In this document: positions 1 to 11,624 of the stretch, piece by piece
How the letters are laid out: each line of letters starts with the position of its first letter
Position numbering within the stretch: position 1 is the first letter of the stretch
Assembly (NCBI RefSeq): GCF_017302985.1
Contig: NZ_JAFIMU010000002.1
Location: 310,001 to 374,000 of the forward strand
DNA: 64,000 bases
Reading direction: 5' to 3'
DNA from: Corallococcus macrosporus
Lineage (GTDB): Bacteria; Myxococcota; Myxococcia; Myxococcales; Myxococcaceae
Translations under genes and position numbers: made by a program
Notes under the pieces: generated by a model
What the model saw: the letters and a program-made list of their open reading frames with translations, nothing else
Told to the model about the DNA's origin: nothing
Database searches by the model: none

Positions 1-182
1 CCTTCGGCGCTGGTGGGGGCCACCGGGGCGGAGGGCGCCACCGGCGTGGGCCGGGGCGTGGGCCTCGGCGTGGGGGAGGGGGTGGGGGCGGCCGAGGACG
101 GAGTCACCGGGGCGCCGGGCGAACCCGGCCGCCGGATGACTTCGACTGCGGGGAGCACCCGCCGTGTCTTCCTGTCGTTCAC
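1..182 (-). CDS. Proline-rich hypothetical protein, N-terminal part only
   Basis: A reading frame starts at a GTG (180-182) and is still open at the left window edge, so only about 60 residues are visible. The first 20 are basic and charged (MNDRKTRRVLPAVEVIRRPG). The rest is a low-complexity Pro/Ala/Ser/Thr stretch with repeated PTP and PTPRP units, which suggests a disordered leader or linker before a domain outside the window. AGGTAA lies about ten bases upstream of the GTG. It follows the lipoprotein gene on the same strand after 43 bases, so the two may be co-transcribed. I do not recognise the family. An unrelated frame on the other strand covers the same bases but looks like a shadow. 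Confidence 0.5.
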   Translation of the reverse strand, partial: MNDRKTRRVLPAVEVIRRPGSPGAPVTPSSAAPTPSPTPRPTPRPTPVAPSAPVAPTSAE

Positions 183-225
183 GGTTGTACGTTACCTGAT
201 GCGCGGGGTCCGGGCATGCCCGGGC

Positions 226-639
226 TCACGGCTGGGGGGATGCTGAAAAGTCCACCTTCCACCCGGACGGCTCCCTCACCATCCGGACCTCGCCCGACCT
301 TCCCGCCGAGCGCACGACCAAGGTCGCCACGTCGCCCTCCTGGCGGAGCAGCGAAACCTCTTGAACATCGGGCGGCACGGGAACATTCGCGAAGAACAAC
401 GCGAGCGGCTCCGGCTTCACCATGCCTCCGGACGCGTCGCTCACCTGCTGGGCCCGCGTCTTCAGGACCTGCTGGGTCGGTTGCGACAGCACCGCGTACG
501 CCTTGGGCAGCTCACCGCGCTGCACGTGCCGGTGGAACGTCTGGTAGGCCCCCACGGGGGAGTCCGGCTGGAGCCGGTTGCAGCCGCCCAGGGCGAGGAG
601 GGCGAACAGCAGCCAGGTCGTCGTCGCGAGCGGGCGCAT
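226..639 (-). CDS. Small lipoprotein, DUF4878/NTF2-like
   Basis: The protein has 137 residues and opens with a short lipoprotein signal peptide whose lipobox ends LALGGC (Cys20). The mature part has the pattern of DUF4878-like lipoproteins: SPVGAYQTFHRHVQRGELPKAY, then VLSQPTQQ, and a closing strand with a Trp-Lys-Val-Asp motif (GWKVDF). Such proteins have a cystatin/NTF2-like fold and no known enzymatic role. Envelope location is inferred from the lipobox. It lies 50 bases downstream of the diguanylate cyclase gene on the same strand. The family assignment is tentative; the lipoprotein signal is clear. Confidence 0.8.
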   Translation of the reverse strand: MRPLATTTWLLFALLALGGCNRLQPDSPVGAYQTFHRHVQRGELPKAYAVLSQPTQQVLKTRAQQVSDASGGMVKPEPLALFFANVPVPPDVQEVSLLRQEGDVATLVVRSAGRSGEVRMVREPSGWKVDFSASPQP

Positions 640-689
640 GGAGCCTCCGGTTTAGGTCAAACCGCAGCCGTGGGGAAGCGCGAGGTGCG

Positions 690-1712
690 TCACGCCGCAT
701 GCTGGTGGACGCGGTTGCGGCCCGTCCCCTTGGCTGAATAGAGGCTCGCGTCCGCCGCGCGCAGCAGCGCCTCCGTGCCCGGCAGGTCGTCCGCGGGCAC
801 CGTCGCCACGCCCAGCGACGCGGTCAGCTTCACCTCCTGGGAGCCTCCTCCGTCCGGCGCCTTCCACGTCAGCTCCAGCCGCTCGATGGCCTCGCGCACC
901 CGCTCGCACGCCCGGAGCGCGTCCTGGGGGGCCGCCTCCGGCAGCAGGGCGATGAACTCCTCGCCGCCATAGCGGGCCAGCAGGTCCACCTCCCGCAGTG
1001 TCGCGCGGGCCGTCTGCGCCACCGCGCGCAGCACTTCATCTCCGAAGGGGTGGCCGAAGGTGTCGTTGATGCGCTTGAAGTGGTCGATGTCCAGCATCAC
1101 CAGCGACAGCGGGGAGCGGTAGCGGCGCGAGCGCATGAACTCCTCGCTCAGCCGCTCCTCGAAGTAGCGCCGGTTGAACAGCCCCGTGAGCGCGTCCGTG
1201 CGGCTGAGCGCGAGCAGCTCCTGGCGGCGGCGGTCCAGCTCCCGGTTGGCCCACTCCAGCTCGCGGTTCTTCTCCAGCAGCGCGTCCTGCAGCGCCTTGA
1301 GCCGCAGCATGGACTTCACGCGCGCGCCCAGCTCCAGCATGTCGAAGGGCTTCACCAGGTAGTCGTCCGCGCCCAGCTCCAGCCCCTCCACCTTGCCCGC
1401 CGCCTGCCGGGCCGTCATCAGGATGACCGGGATGAAGCCGAAGCCGCCCTCGCCCGCGTTCGCCTTGACGATGCGGCACACCTCCACGCCGCCCAGGCCC
1501 GGCATCTCCACGTCCATCACGATGAGGTCGGGCCGTCCCGCGCGGATGGCGGACAGCGCCTGCGCGCCGTCCAGCGCTTCCTTGAACACGTAGCCGTGCG
1601 GGGCCAGGCCCTCGCGCACGTGCTTCACCTGCGCCGGATCATCGTCCACGATGAGCACGGTGCGTCCGGAGAAGTCATTCGCGGGTCCGCTCCGGCGCGC
1701 GCCCTCCGCCAT
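690..1712 (-). CDS. Response regulator with GGDEF diguanylate cyclase domain
   Basis: The product, about 340 residues, should make cyclic di-GMP from two GTP when its receiver domain is phosphorylated. The N-terminal receiver has the acidic pocket LIVDDD (about 20-25), phospho-acceptor Asp67 in VMDVEMP, and the conserved Lys in LVKPFD. A coiled linker (about 145-175) leads to a GGDEF domain with the active motif GGEEF. RxxD (REVD) lies five residues before it, which is a complete product-inhibition I-site, so activity is probably feedback-limited. I start at 1712 because AAAGGA lies five bases upstream; an ATG at 1736 is the alternative. The open frame continues upstream across trmB, but that part is non-coding shadow. 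No cognate kinase lies nearby. Confidence 0.9.
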   Translation of the reverse strand: MAEGARRSGPANDFSGRTVLIVDDDPAQVKHVREGLAPHGYVFKEALDGAQALSAIRAGRPDLIVMDVEMPGLGGVEVCRIVKANAGEGGFGFIPVILMTARQAAGKVEGLELGADDYLVKPFDMLELGARVKSMLRLKALQDALLEKNRELEWANRELDRRRQELLALSRTDALTGLFNRRYFEERLSEEFMRSRRYRSPLSLVMLDIDHFKRINDTFGHPFGDEVLRAVAQTARATLREVDLLARYGGEEFIALLPEAAPQDALRACERVREAIERLELTWKAPDGGGSQEVKLTASLGVATVPADDLPGTEALLRAADASLYSAKGTGRNRVHQHAA

Positions 1713-1912
1713 CCGCTTCCTTTCGGCATCCGGCATGAAGCGCCCACCCCCCCAACAGGCTGCGGTCGTGGCCAACGTCGCGAGTGTCCCCCGGGGCGGG
1801 AACCCCGTGGGTGGATTCTCCCTTGGGTGGCGGGCGCTGCCAAGGGCCTCCACGGACTCCGCGAGGGGCCAGCGCCCCCCTTGCGTCCACGGCCTGACAG
1901 GCTTTGAGCGGA

Positions 1913-2533
1913 CTACGGCGCGGGTTTCACCAGACGTGCGCGGTAGACGGGTTCTCCGGACGCCAGGTAGCGCCGCTCGCGGGTGGAGGGCACCTCCTCC
2001 GGGTCGTACGGGTGGAACACGCCCGCGCCCAGCGGGTTGTGGAAGCCCGCCTCCTCCAGGATGCCCAGCATGGCCACCGCGCGGTCCTGCACGTCGGTGC
2101 GCATGTCGAAGCGGCCGCCCGGCTTGAGCAGCCCCAGCATCAGCTTCGCGAAGTCCGGCTGCACGACCGCACGCTTGGCGTGCGAGCGCTTCCACCACGG
2201 GTCGGGGAACTGCAGGTGGATGACGTCCAGCGACCCGGGGGCGAAGATGCGCGGCACCACGAAGCGCGCGTCGGATTCGATGACGCGCAGGTTCTTCAGG
2301 CCCAGCTTCTCCCCGCGCATCTGCGTGTCGCGCGCGTACTTCTTGCGCCACTCGAAGGCGACGAAGCGCACGCCCGGATTGCGGCGGCAGTACTCCAGCG
2401 CATGGCCCCCCGCGCCGGAGCCGATCTCCAGCTCCAGCGGTCCCGTGAACCCGAACTCCGCGTCCCAGTCCGGGGGCGCTTCCAGGGGGACGAACTTGAG
2501 GCCGACCGGATCAGGGAGCAGGGCAGGGCGCAT
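1913..2533 (-). CDS. trmB: tRNA (guanine-N7-)-methyltransferase
   Basis: TrmB methylates G46 in the variable loop of tRNA using S-adenosylmethionine. The 206-residue protein shows the SAM motif LELEIGSGAGGHAL, the downstream acidic FEWRKKYA, and the family signature IHLQFPDPWWKRSHAKRR-like block, here HLQFPDPWWKRSHAKRAV. The C-terminal TxRERRYLASGEPVY matches the family's substrate-binding end. I chose the ATG at 2533 because the protein then begins MRPALLPDPVGL, as in relatives. A TTG at 2584 would extend it by 17 residues without a better ribosome site. It diverges from ribF across 80 bases, and the diguanylate cyclase gene follows 200 bases downstream. Confidence 0.93.
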   Translation of the reverse strand: MRPALLPDPVGLKFVPLEAPPDWDAEFGFTGPLELEIGSGAGGHALEYCRRNPGVRFVAFEWRKKYARDTQMRGEKLGLKNLRVIESDARFVVPRIFAPGSLDVIHLQFPDPWWKRSHAKRAVVQPDFAKLMLGLLKPGGRFDMRTDVQDRAVAMLGILEEAGFHNPLGAGVFHPYDPEEVPSTRERRYLASGEPVYRARLVKPAP

Positions 2534-2613
2534 GGCGGGAGCGGGGGCCTCTAACCATGGAGCCGCGTGGGTTGGCCAGGGCAAAAGCGCGCGGGGTGGT
2601 ATAGGTGGGGGCC

Positions 2614-3540
2614 ATGAAGGTCTTCCAGTCCGTGTCCGAGGCGGGCCGCCAGCTCCAGGGACAGGCCCTCGCGCTGGGCAACTTCGACGGCGTGCACGTG
2701 GGCCACCAGGCGCTCTTCGCGGAAGCGCTGCGCCACGCCCCCGCCAACGCGCTCACCTTCCAGCCCCACCCGGGCAAGGTGCTCCAGCCGGACCTGGCGC
2801 CCAAGCTGATCACCCTGCTGCCGCGCAAGCTGGAGCTCTTGTCCGAGCACGGCCTGGGCCACGTGGTGGTGCAGCCCTTCACCCGCGACTACGCGCGCTC
2901 CACGCCCCAGGACTTCGAGTCCGCCCTCTTCGACAGCCTGGGCGTGGGCCACGTCGTCGTGGGCAGCGACTACACCTACGGCGCCCAGCGCGCAGGCACC
3001 GTCACCACGCTGCGCGAGGCCGCGGCGAAGCGGGGCGCCCAGGTGCACGTCGTGCAGCCGGTGAACGTGGACGGCGTCGTCGCGTCCTCGTCGCGGATCC
3101 GCGAGTACATCCTGGAGGGCAGGGTGGGCGCGGCCCGGCGCCTGCTCGGCCGCCCGTTCGACCTGGACGGCACGGTGGTGTCCGGCGCGGGCCGCGGGCG
3201 CACCATCGGCTTTCCCACCGCCAACGTGGACACGCAGAACGAGCTGCGCCCCGCGCCCGGTGTGTACGCCATCCGCGTGCGCCTGCGGGCGGAGGAGGGC
3301 GGCCCGTGGCGCCCCGGGGCGGCCAACATCGGCGTGAAGCCCACCTTTGGCGGCACGGAGGTCACCATCGAGGCGCACCTGCTGGACTTCACCGGTGACC
3401 TCTACGGAAAGGAGCTGCGCGTGCAGTTCCTGGAGCGGCTGCGCCCCGAGCAGCGCTTTGGTTCCGCCGCGGAGCTGGTGGGTCAAATCAAACGCGACGT
3501 GGAGGCCGCCCGCACCGTGGTGGCCCGCGACGACGGGTAG
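2614..3540 (+). CDS. ribF: Bifunctional riboflavin kinase / FAD synthetase
   Basis: RibF phosphorylates riboflavin to FMN and adenylylates FMN to FAD. The N-terminal FAD synthetase half has the nucleotidyl-transferase motif ALGNFDGVHVGHQAL (about 22-36) and the SSSRIRE block (about 157-163). The C-terminal flavokinase half starts near FDLDGTVVSGAGRGRTIGFPTAN, with the catalytic-type PTFGG and EAHLLDF motifs. Length (308 aa) is typical. The ATG at 2614 has AGGTGG five to seven bases upstream. The gene stands alone, divergent from trmB and 206 bases before pilB; housekeeping function is likely. Confidence 0.95.
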   Translation: MKVFQSVSEAGRQLQGQALALGNFDGVHVGHQALFAEALRHAPANALTFQPHPGKVLQPDLAPKLITLLPRKLELLSEHGLGHVVVQPFTRDYARSTPQDFESALFDSLGVGHVVVGSDYTYGAQRAGTVTTLREAAAKRGAQVHVVQPVNVDGVVASSSRIREYILEGRVGAARRLLGRPFDLDGTVVSGAGRGRTIGFPTANVDTQNELRPAPGVYAIRVRLRAEEGGPWRPGAANIGVKPTFGGTEVTIEAHLLDFTGDLYGKELRVQFLERLRPEQRFGSAAELVGQIKRDVEAARTVVARDDG

Positions 3541-3597
3541 GGCCCGCGACGCCTCGAAAAAGGGGCGCCGGACAGCAAGGGAGCACGCCAGGGCGCC

Positions 3598-3627
3598 TTG
3601 ACAGGCCGCGCATCGGTTTCCTCTAAT
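3598..3627 (+). promoter_or_regulatory. Sigma-70-type promoter for the pilB operon
   Basis: A TTGACA box (3598-3603) and a TCTAAT box (3622-3627) are separated by 18 bases. That is a near-consensus housekeeping promoter, about 120 bases before the pilB start. It would give a leader of roughly 110 nucleotides. No other promoter this good is visible in the ribF-pilB gap (3541-3746). Confidence 0.6.
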
Positions 3628-3746
3628 CCGGGAGGATCCGTGCCAGGGCTTCAGGCCCCTGTCGCACGTCTTCCTTCCCCCCGCGGGTCCCGCCTTGGCC
3701 GGGGCTCTGGCTGTTCCCTCCTCACGCTCAAAGAGGCATCCCAGAA

Positions 3747-5447
<1,701 letters not shown>

Positions 5448-5492
5448 TCACCCCCTTCCTCCACCACTTTTCCCCCGACAGGACACGCATCC

Positions 5493-6605
5493 GTGGCCAA
5501 CCTGCACCAGCTCCTCAAGGCGATGGTCGAGAAGGGCTCTTCCGACCTCCACATCACCACCGGCTCGCCGCCGCAGCTTCGCGTGGACGGTGAGCTCGTC
5601 CCGCTCAAGACGGCGCCGCTCACCCCCGTGGAGACGAAGCAGCTCTGCTACTCCATCCTCACGGACGCCCAGAAGCACAAGTTCGAGGAGGAGAACGAGC
5701 TGGACCTGTCGTTCGGCGTGAAGGGCCTGTCACGCTTCCGCGCGAACATCTTCATGCAGCGCGGCGCCGTCGCCGGCGCGTTCCGCACCATTCCCTTCAA
5801 GATCCTGACGTTCCAGGAGCTGGGCCTGCCGCCGGTGGTGGCGGAGCTGGTGAAGAAGCCGCGCGGCCTCATCCTGGTGACGGGCCCCACGGGCTCCGGC
5901 AAGTCCACCACGCTGGCCTCGATGATCGACAAGATCAACACCGAGCGTCATGAGCACATCATGACCATCGAGGACCCCATCGAGTACCTGCACCCGCACA
6001 AGAACTGCCTGGTCAACCAGCGCGAGGTCGGTGCGGACACGCGCAACTTCAAGACGGCCCTCAAGTACATCCTCCGCCAGGATCCGGACGTGGTGCTCGT
6101 CGGCGAGTTGCGCGACCTGGAGACCATCGAGGCGGCGCTCACCATCGCGGAGACGGGCCACATCTGCTACGCGACGCTGCACACCAACAGCGCGGTGCAG
6201 ACCATCAACCGCATCCTGGACGTCTTCCCGCCGTACCAGCAGCCCCAGGTGCGCGCCCAGCTGTCCTTCGTGCTGGAGGGCGTGATGAGCCAGGCGCTCG
6301 TCGCCAAGGCGGGCGGTCCGGGCCGCGTGCTGGCCCTGGAGGTCATGGTGCCCAACCCCGCCATCCGGAACCTCATCCGCGAGGACAAGGTCCACCAGAT
6401 CTACTCCTCCATGCAGGTGGGTCAGGCGAAGTACGGCATGCAGACGTTCAACCAGGCGCTCGCCGCGCTTCTGGCGCGCCGGCTCATCTCCCAGGACGAG
6501 GCCTTCGGCCGTTCCTCCGACCCGGAGGAGCTGCGCAACATCCTCGCCACGGGCGGTGCGCCGGGCGGAGCCCAGCGGCCGGCCGGGGGAGCGGGTGCCC
6601 GTTAG
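5493..6605 (+). CDS. pilT: Type IV pilus retraction ATPase PilT
   Basis: PilT depolymerises the pilus and so generates the pulling force for twitching (social) motility. The 370-residue protein has Walker A GPTGSGKST (about 131-139), the Asp box TIEDPIEY, Walker B VVLVGELRDLET, the His box TLHTNSA and the PilT-specific C-terminal AIRNLIRE motif. The start is GTG at 5493, with AGGA nine bases upstream; an ATG start is not available. A short Gly/Ala-rich tail ends the protein. It lies 45 bases after pilB and 54 before pilC on the same strand. Confidence 0.98.
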   Translation: MANLHQLLKAMVEKGSSDLHITTGSPPQLRVDGELVPLKTAPLTPVETKQLCYSILTDAQKHKFEEENELDLSFGVKGLSRFRANIFMQRGAVAGAFRTIPFKILTFQELGLPPVVAELVKKPRGLILVTGPTGSGKSTTLASMIDKINTERHEHIMTIEDPIEYLHPHKNCLVNQREVGADTRNFKTALKYILRQDPDVVLVGELRDLETIEAALTIAETGHICYATLHTNSAVQTINRILDVFPPYQQPQVRAQLSFVLEGVMSQALVAKAGGPGRVLALEVMVPNPAIRNLIREDKVHQIYSSMQVGQAKYGMQTFNQALAALLARRLISQDEAFGRSSDPEELRNILATGGAPGGAQRPAGGAGAR

Positions 6606-6659
6606 TTTTCCGACGTGAATTTCGCGGGTTAGACTCGCGCCCTCCCCGGAGGTCCAGGT

Positions 6660-7910
6660 ATGGCAGCACCAGCGGTCCAGCAAAAGGCGACAGCGTCGAA
6701 GAAGAACACGGCCCAGTTCCTCTGGGAGGCGAAGACCAAGAGCGGGGAGAGCAAGAAGGGCGAGATGGAGGCCTCGGACATCGAGGCCGTCAATGCGCGC
6801 CTCAAGTCCCTGGGCCTCAACCCGACGAAGGTGCGCAAGAAGGGCACCTTCGACATGGAGCTGTCCCTGCCCGGGAGCGTGACGGGCAAGGACATCCTCA
6901 TCTTCACCCGCCAGTTCGCGACGATGATCGACGCGGGCCTGCCGCTGGTGCAGTGCCTGGACATCCTCGCCAGCCAGATGGACAACCCCGCCTTCAAGAA
7001 GGTGGTGTTCGCCATCAAGGGCAAGGTGGAGCAGGGCAGCACCTTCGCGGACGCGCTGAAGGAGCACCCCAAGGTCTTCGACGAGCTCTACGTGCAGCTG
7101 TGCGCCGCGGGCGAGGTGGGCGGTATCCTCGACACCATCCTCAACCGGCTCGCCGCCTACCGTGAGAAGAACGAGAAGCTCAAGGCGAAGGTCAAGGGCG
7201 CCATGACCTACCCGTCGGTGGTCATCCTGGTGGCCATCGGCGTGACGGCGCTCCTGCTCCTCAAGGTGACGCCCGTCTTCGAGAAGATGTTCTCGGACTT
7301 CGGCTCGGCGCTGCCGGGACCCACGCAGGTGGTGGTGGACCTGTCGAAGCTCGCGCAGGAGTACTTCATCCACGCCGTCGTCGGCATCGCCGCGCTCGTC
7401 TTCTCCTTCACCTGGAGCTACCGCCAGCCCAAGGGCCGCAAGTTCTGGGACAAGACGTTCCTCAAGCTGCCCCTGTTCGGCGACGTGCTGCGCAAGGTGG
7501 CGGTGGCGCGCTTCACGCGCACGCTGGGCACGATGATCTCCTCCGGCGTGCCCATCCTGGACGCGCTGGACGTGACGGCGAAGACGGCCGGCAACCGCAC
7601 GGTGGAAGAGGCCATCTACTACGTGCGCGGGAAGATCGCCGAGGGCAAGAACATCGCGGGTCCGCTGCTGGAGACCAAGGTGTTCCCGTCCATGGTGGTG
7701 CAGATGATTGGCGTCGGTGAGGCGACGGGCGCCATGGACACCATGCTCAACAAGATCGCCGACTTCTACGACGACGAGGTGGACGCGGCCATCGGCGCGC
7801 TCACGTCGATGATCGAACCGCTGCTGATGGTGTTCCTCGGCGGCGTGGTGGGTGGCTTCCTCATCGCCATGTACCTGCCCATCTTCAACCTTGCCGGCGC
7901 GATCAAGTAG
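6660..7910 (+). CDS. pilC: Type IV pilus inner-membrane platform protein PilC
   Basis: PilC is the polytopic platform on which PilB and PilT act to add or remove pilin subunits. The 416-residue protein has a Lys-rich N-terminus, an FLWEAKTKSGE block typical of GspF/PilC proteins, and two GspF domains (about 80-205 and 285-405). The first carries FTRQFATMIDAGLPL and the second FTRTLGTMISSGVPI. Three membrane segments are evident, the last at LLMVFLGGVVGGFLIAMYLP. GGAGGT lies 6-7 bases before the ATG. Confidence 0.98.
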   Translation: MAAPAVQQKATASKKNTAQFLWEAKTKSGESKKGEMEASDIEAVNARLKSLGLNPTKVRKKGTFDMELSLPGSVTGKDILIFTRQFATMIDAGLPLVQCLDILASQMDNPAFKKVVFAIKGKVEQGSTFADALKEHPKVFDELYVQLCAAGEVGGILDTILNRLAAYREKNEKLKAKVKGAMTYPSVVILVAIGVTALLLLKVTPVFEKMFSDFGSALPGPTQVVVDLSKLAQEYFIHAVVGIAALVFSFTWSYRQPKGRKFWDKTFLKLPLFGDVLRKVAVARFTRTLGTMISSGVPILDALDVTAKTAGNRTVEEAIYYVRGKIAEGKNIAGPLLETKVFPSMVVQMIGVGEATGAMDTMLNKIADFYDDEVDAAIGALTSMIEPLLMVFLGGVVGGFLIAMYLPIFNLAGAIK

Positions 7911-7965
7911 CGCGCGGCTGGGAAGCTCCGCGTCGGGCGCGGCCCCGGGCCTGGGGCCCCGCCTG

Positions 7966-9506
7966 GTGTGGCTGGTGTTGTTCCGCACCGTCGCGGCGAG
8001 CCTGTCGCTCGTCGTGACGGTGGCGAGGCTCCTGACTCAGCCCGCGCAGGAGCCCAGCCGGGCGGACTCGCTGTCGTTCGCGGTCATCGCGGGCGCGTAC
8101 GTCCTCACGGTGGTGACGGGCCTGCGGTTGCGCCGGGGCACCGCGGGACGGCTGGACGCCACGGTGACGGTGGTGGGCGACGTGCTCATCGCCACCGGGC
8201 TCGTCTACCTGAGCGGCGGCGCGGACTCGCCGCTGACGTTCCTCTACAGCCTGGCCGTGATTGGCGCGGCGGTGGTGCTGGACTGGCGCGGCGCGCTGGT
8301 GGCCGCGGCCGTGTCCACGTTCGCGTTCACCATGCTGCTGCTCATCATGCGGCTCACCACGCCCGTGGACGCGGTGGCGGTGCCCGCGGCGCGCGTGCTC
8401 TTCGTGCTGGGCAGCAACGCGCTGGCGCTGGTGCTCATCGCCGTGCTGTCCGGCTACCTGTCGCGCCAGCTGTCCGCGACGGGCGGCGCGCTGTCCCAGA
8501 GCGAGGCGGACCTGCGCCGGCTGGGGCGGCTGCAGCAGCTCATCCTGTCCTCCATGCCGTCGGGGCTGGTCACCTGCGACGCCGGGCGGCGCGTCACCTT
8601 CCTCAACACGGCGGCCCACGCCATCCTCCACGTGGAGGACAACGCCTCCGTGGTGGGGCTGCCCCTGGAGAACCTGCTGCCCGGCGTGGCGTCCCTGGCG
8701 CCGCGCTCCACCCGCGGCGAGCTGCGGGTGCGCACGCCCGGAGGCAACCGGGTGCTGGGGCTGTCGGTGTCCCCCCTGGAGGGCGAGGCGGGCGCGCTGC
8801 TCATCGTCTTCCAGGACCTCACGGAGCTGCGCCGCATGGAGGAGGACCTGAAGCGCACGGACCGGCTGGCCAGCCTGGGGGCGCTGTCCGCGCAGCTGGC
8901 GCATGAAATCAGGAACCCGCTCGCCGCCATGCGCGGCTCCGCGCAACTGCTGGCCCAGGAGCAGTCGCGCGACGTGGTGGTGACGAAGCTCACCGGCATC
9001 CTCACGCGGGAAGCGGACCGGCTGGCGCGGCTGGTGGAGGACTTCCTGCGCTTCGCCCGTCCGCCAGAGCCCCAGCGCCGGCCGGTGGCGCTGGACGCGC
9101 TGTTGTCGGAGACGGTGGACATGCTGCGCGCGGATCCGCTGGCGCGCGAGGTCCAGATGGAGGTGCGGGCCCCGGAGGCGCTGACGGCGCCGGTGGATCC
9201 GGATCAGCTGCGCCAGGTGCTCATCAACCTGCTGCGCAACGGCTTCCAGGCGGCGGGCCCCCAGGGGACCGTCCGGGTGGCGCTGGCGCGGGCGGAGAAG
9301 GAAGCACAGATTCGCGTGTGGGACTCGGCCGGCAGCATCACGGAGGAGATGATGGGACACCTGTTCGAGCCGTTCTTCACCACCCGCAGCGGCGGCACCG
9401 GCCTGGGGCTGTCCACCGCGCACTCCATCATCCGCGCGCACGGCGGCAGCATCCGCGTGACGTCCCACCCGGCCGAGGGCACCGAGTTCCTCGTGGGGCT
9501 GCCGCT

Positions 9507-9510
<4 letters not shown>
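7966..9510 (+). CDS. pilS: Sensor histidine kinase PilS
   Basis: PilS is the membrane kinase that controls PilR and thereby pilA. About six hydrophobic segments occupy residues 1-165. A PAS-like domain follows (MPSGLVTCDAGRRVTFLN), then a HisKA H-box (LAHEIRNPLAAMRG) and an HATPase domain with N-box NLLRNGFQAA and G-box GGTGLGLSTAHSI. The exact start is uncertain. GTG 7966 puts the first membrane helix at the very N-terminus. A TTG at 7891, inside the end of pilC, would add 25 residues with a more usual charged leader. The stop overlaps the pilR start (GTGA), implying translational coupling. Confidence 0.92.
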
Positions 9511-10946
<1,436 letters not shown>

Positions 10947-11624
10947 CTACTTCCGGAAGTAGCGGGCGAAGGCGGGGTCCGGGTGGCGCTCCCGCACGGC
11001 CTCCGGCCGGTGGACGCGCAGGGTGTACTCGTAGAGCGGCCCGCCCGCGTCCAGCTCCCAGAAGCGGCTGAGGCGCTCCACCACGAAGTCCAGGAGCGCG
11101 CCGGGCGGCTGGTAGTGCAGGTCCTCCCGCGTGAACGCGGGGTCGTGGTAGCTGGTGAGGAAGTTCACCGCGAAGCCCTTCGTGCACAGTGCGTACATGG
11201 CGCCGAGCATGCCGTGCACGAAGCCACGCCACGCCTCCGGCGACGCGGACAGCCGCACGTTGAAGGTGCCCGACAGCGTCAGGTAGTCGTAGCGCTCCGG
11301 GGGCAGCACCGCGACGATGTCGCGCGTGTGGAAGTGCCCGCCGGGGAACTTGGCCTGGCACGCCTCCACGAAGCCCGGGTGCACGTCGCTGCCGGAGTAG
11401 GCCGCGCGCGGGTGGTGGCGCTGGAGGTACTCGCCGTAGTGGCCCATGCCGCAGCCCACCTCGTGCACGCTGAAGGCGTCCGTCTCATGCGCGAACACAC
11501 GGGAGAGCCGGTGGAAGCGCTCGTATTGCGTGGCCTGGTCGCGGTGCGACAGCGCCCGGGGGTCGTCTCCGTACTGCTCCAGCAGCGCTCCGTAGAAGGC
11601 GCGCTGCTCGTCAGCGATGTCCAT
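10947..11624 (-). CDS. SAM-dependent methyltransferase
   Basis: The 225-residue protein is a class I methyltransferase. Motif I is VHEVGCGMGHYGEYL (about 53-67), followed by an acidic residue in SGSDVHPGF (about 78-86). Family relatives methylate small molecules or sugars; the substrate is unknown. Its start overlaps the end of the upstream GT2 gene by 14 bases, so the two form a minus-strand operon. Its stop is immediately adjacent to the pilR stop, with no intergenic base. From context it may methylate a sugar of the glycan assembled by the neighbouring genes. Confidence 0.85.
   Translation of the reverse strand: MDIADEQRAFYGALLEQYGDDPRALSHRDQATQYERFHRLSRVFAHETDAFSVHEVGCGMGHYGEYLQRHHPRAAYSGSDVHPGFVEACQAKFPGGHFHTRDIVAVLPPERYDYLTLSGTFNVRLSASPEAWRGFVHGMLGAMYALCTKGFAVNFLTSYHDPAFTREDLHYQPPGALLDFVVERLSRFWELDAGGPLYEYTLRVHRPEAVRERHPDPAFARYFRK

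Noticed and set aside
1713-2351. Upstream extension of the diguanylate cyclase frame through trmB
   Set aside because: Residues before the receiver domain are Arg/Gly/Ala shadow of trmB on the same strand, and a strong ribosome site supports the start at 1712.
3561-3598. Repeated GGCGCC elements after ribF as a terminator
   Set aside because: The two copies are self-palindromic and form only a weak six-base stem with no T-run.
6607-6635. Possible promoter before pilC (TTTCCG, 17 bases, TAGACT)
   Set aside because: The -10 box is fair but the -35 box is poor. pilC sits in a same-strand run with 54 bases of spacing, so a separate promoter is not needed.
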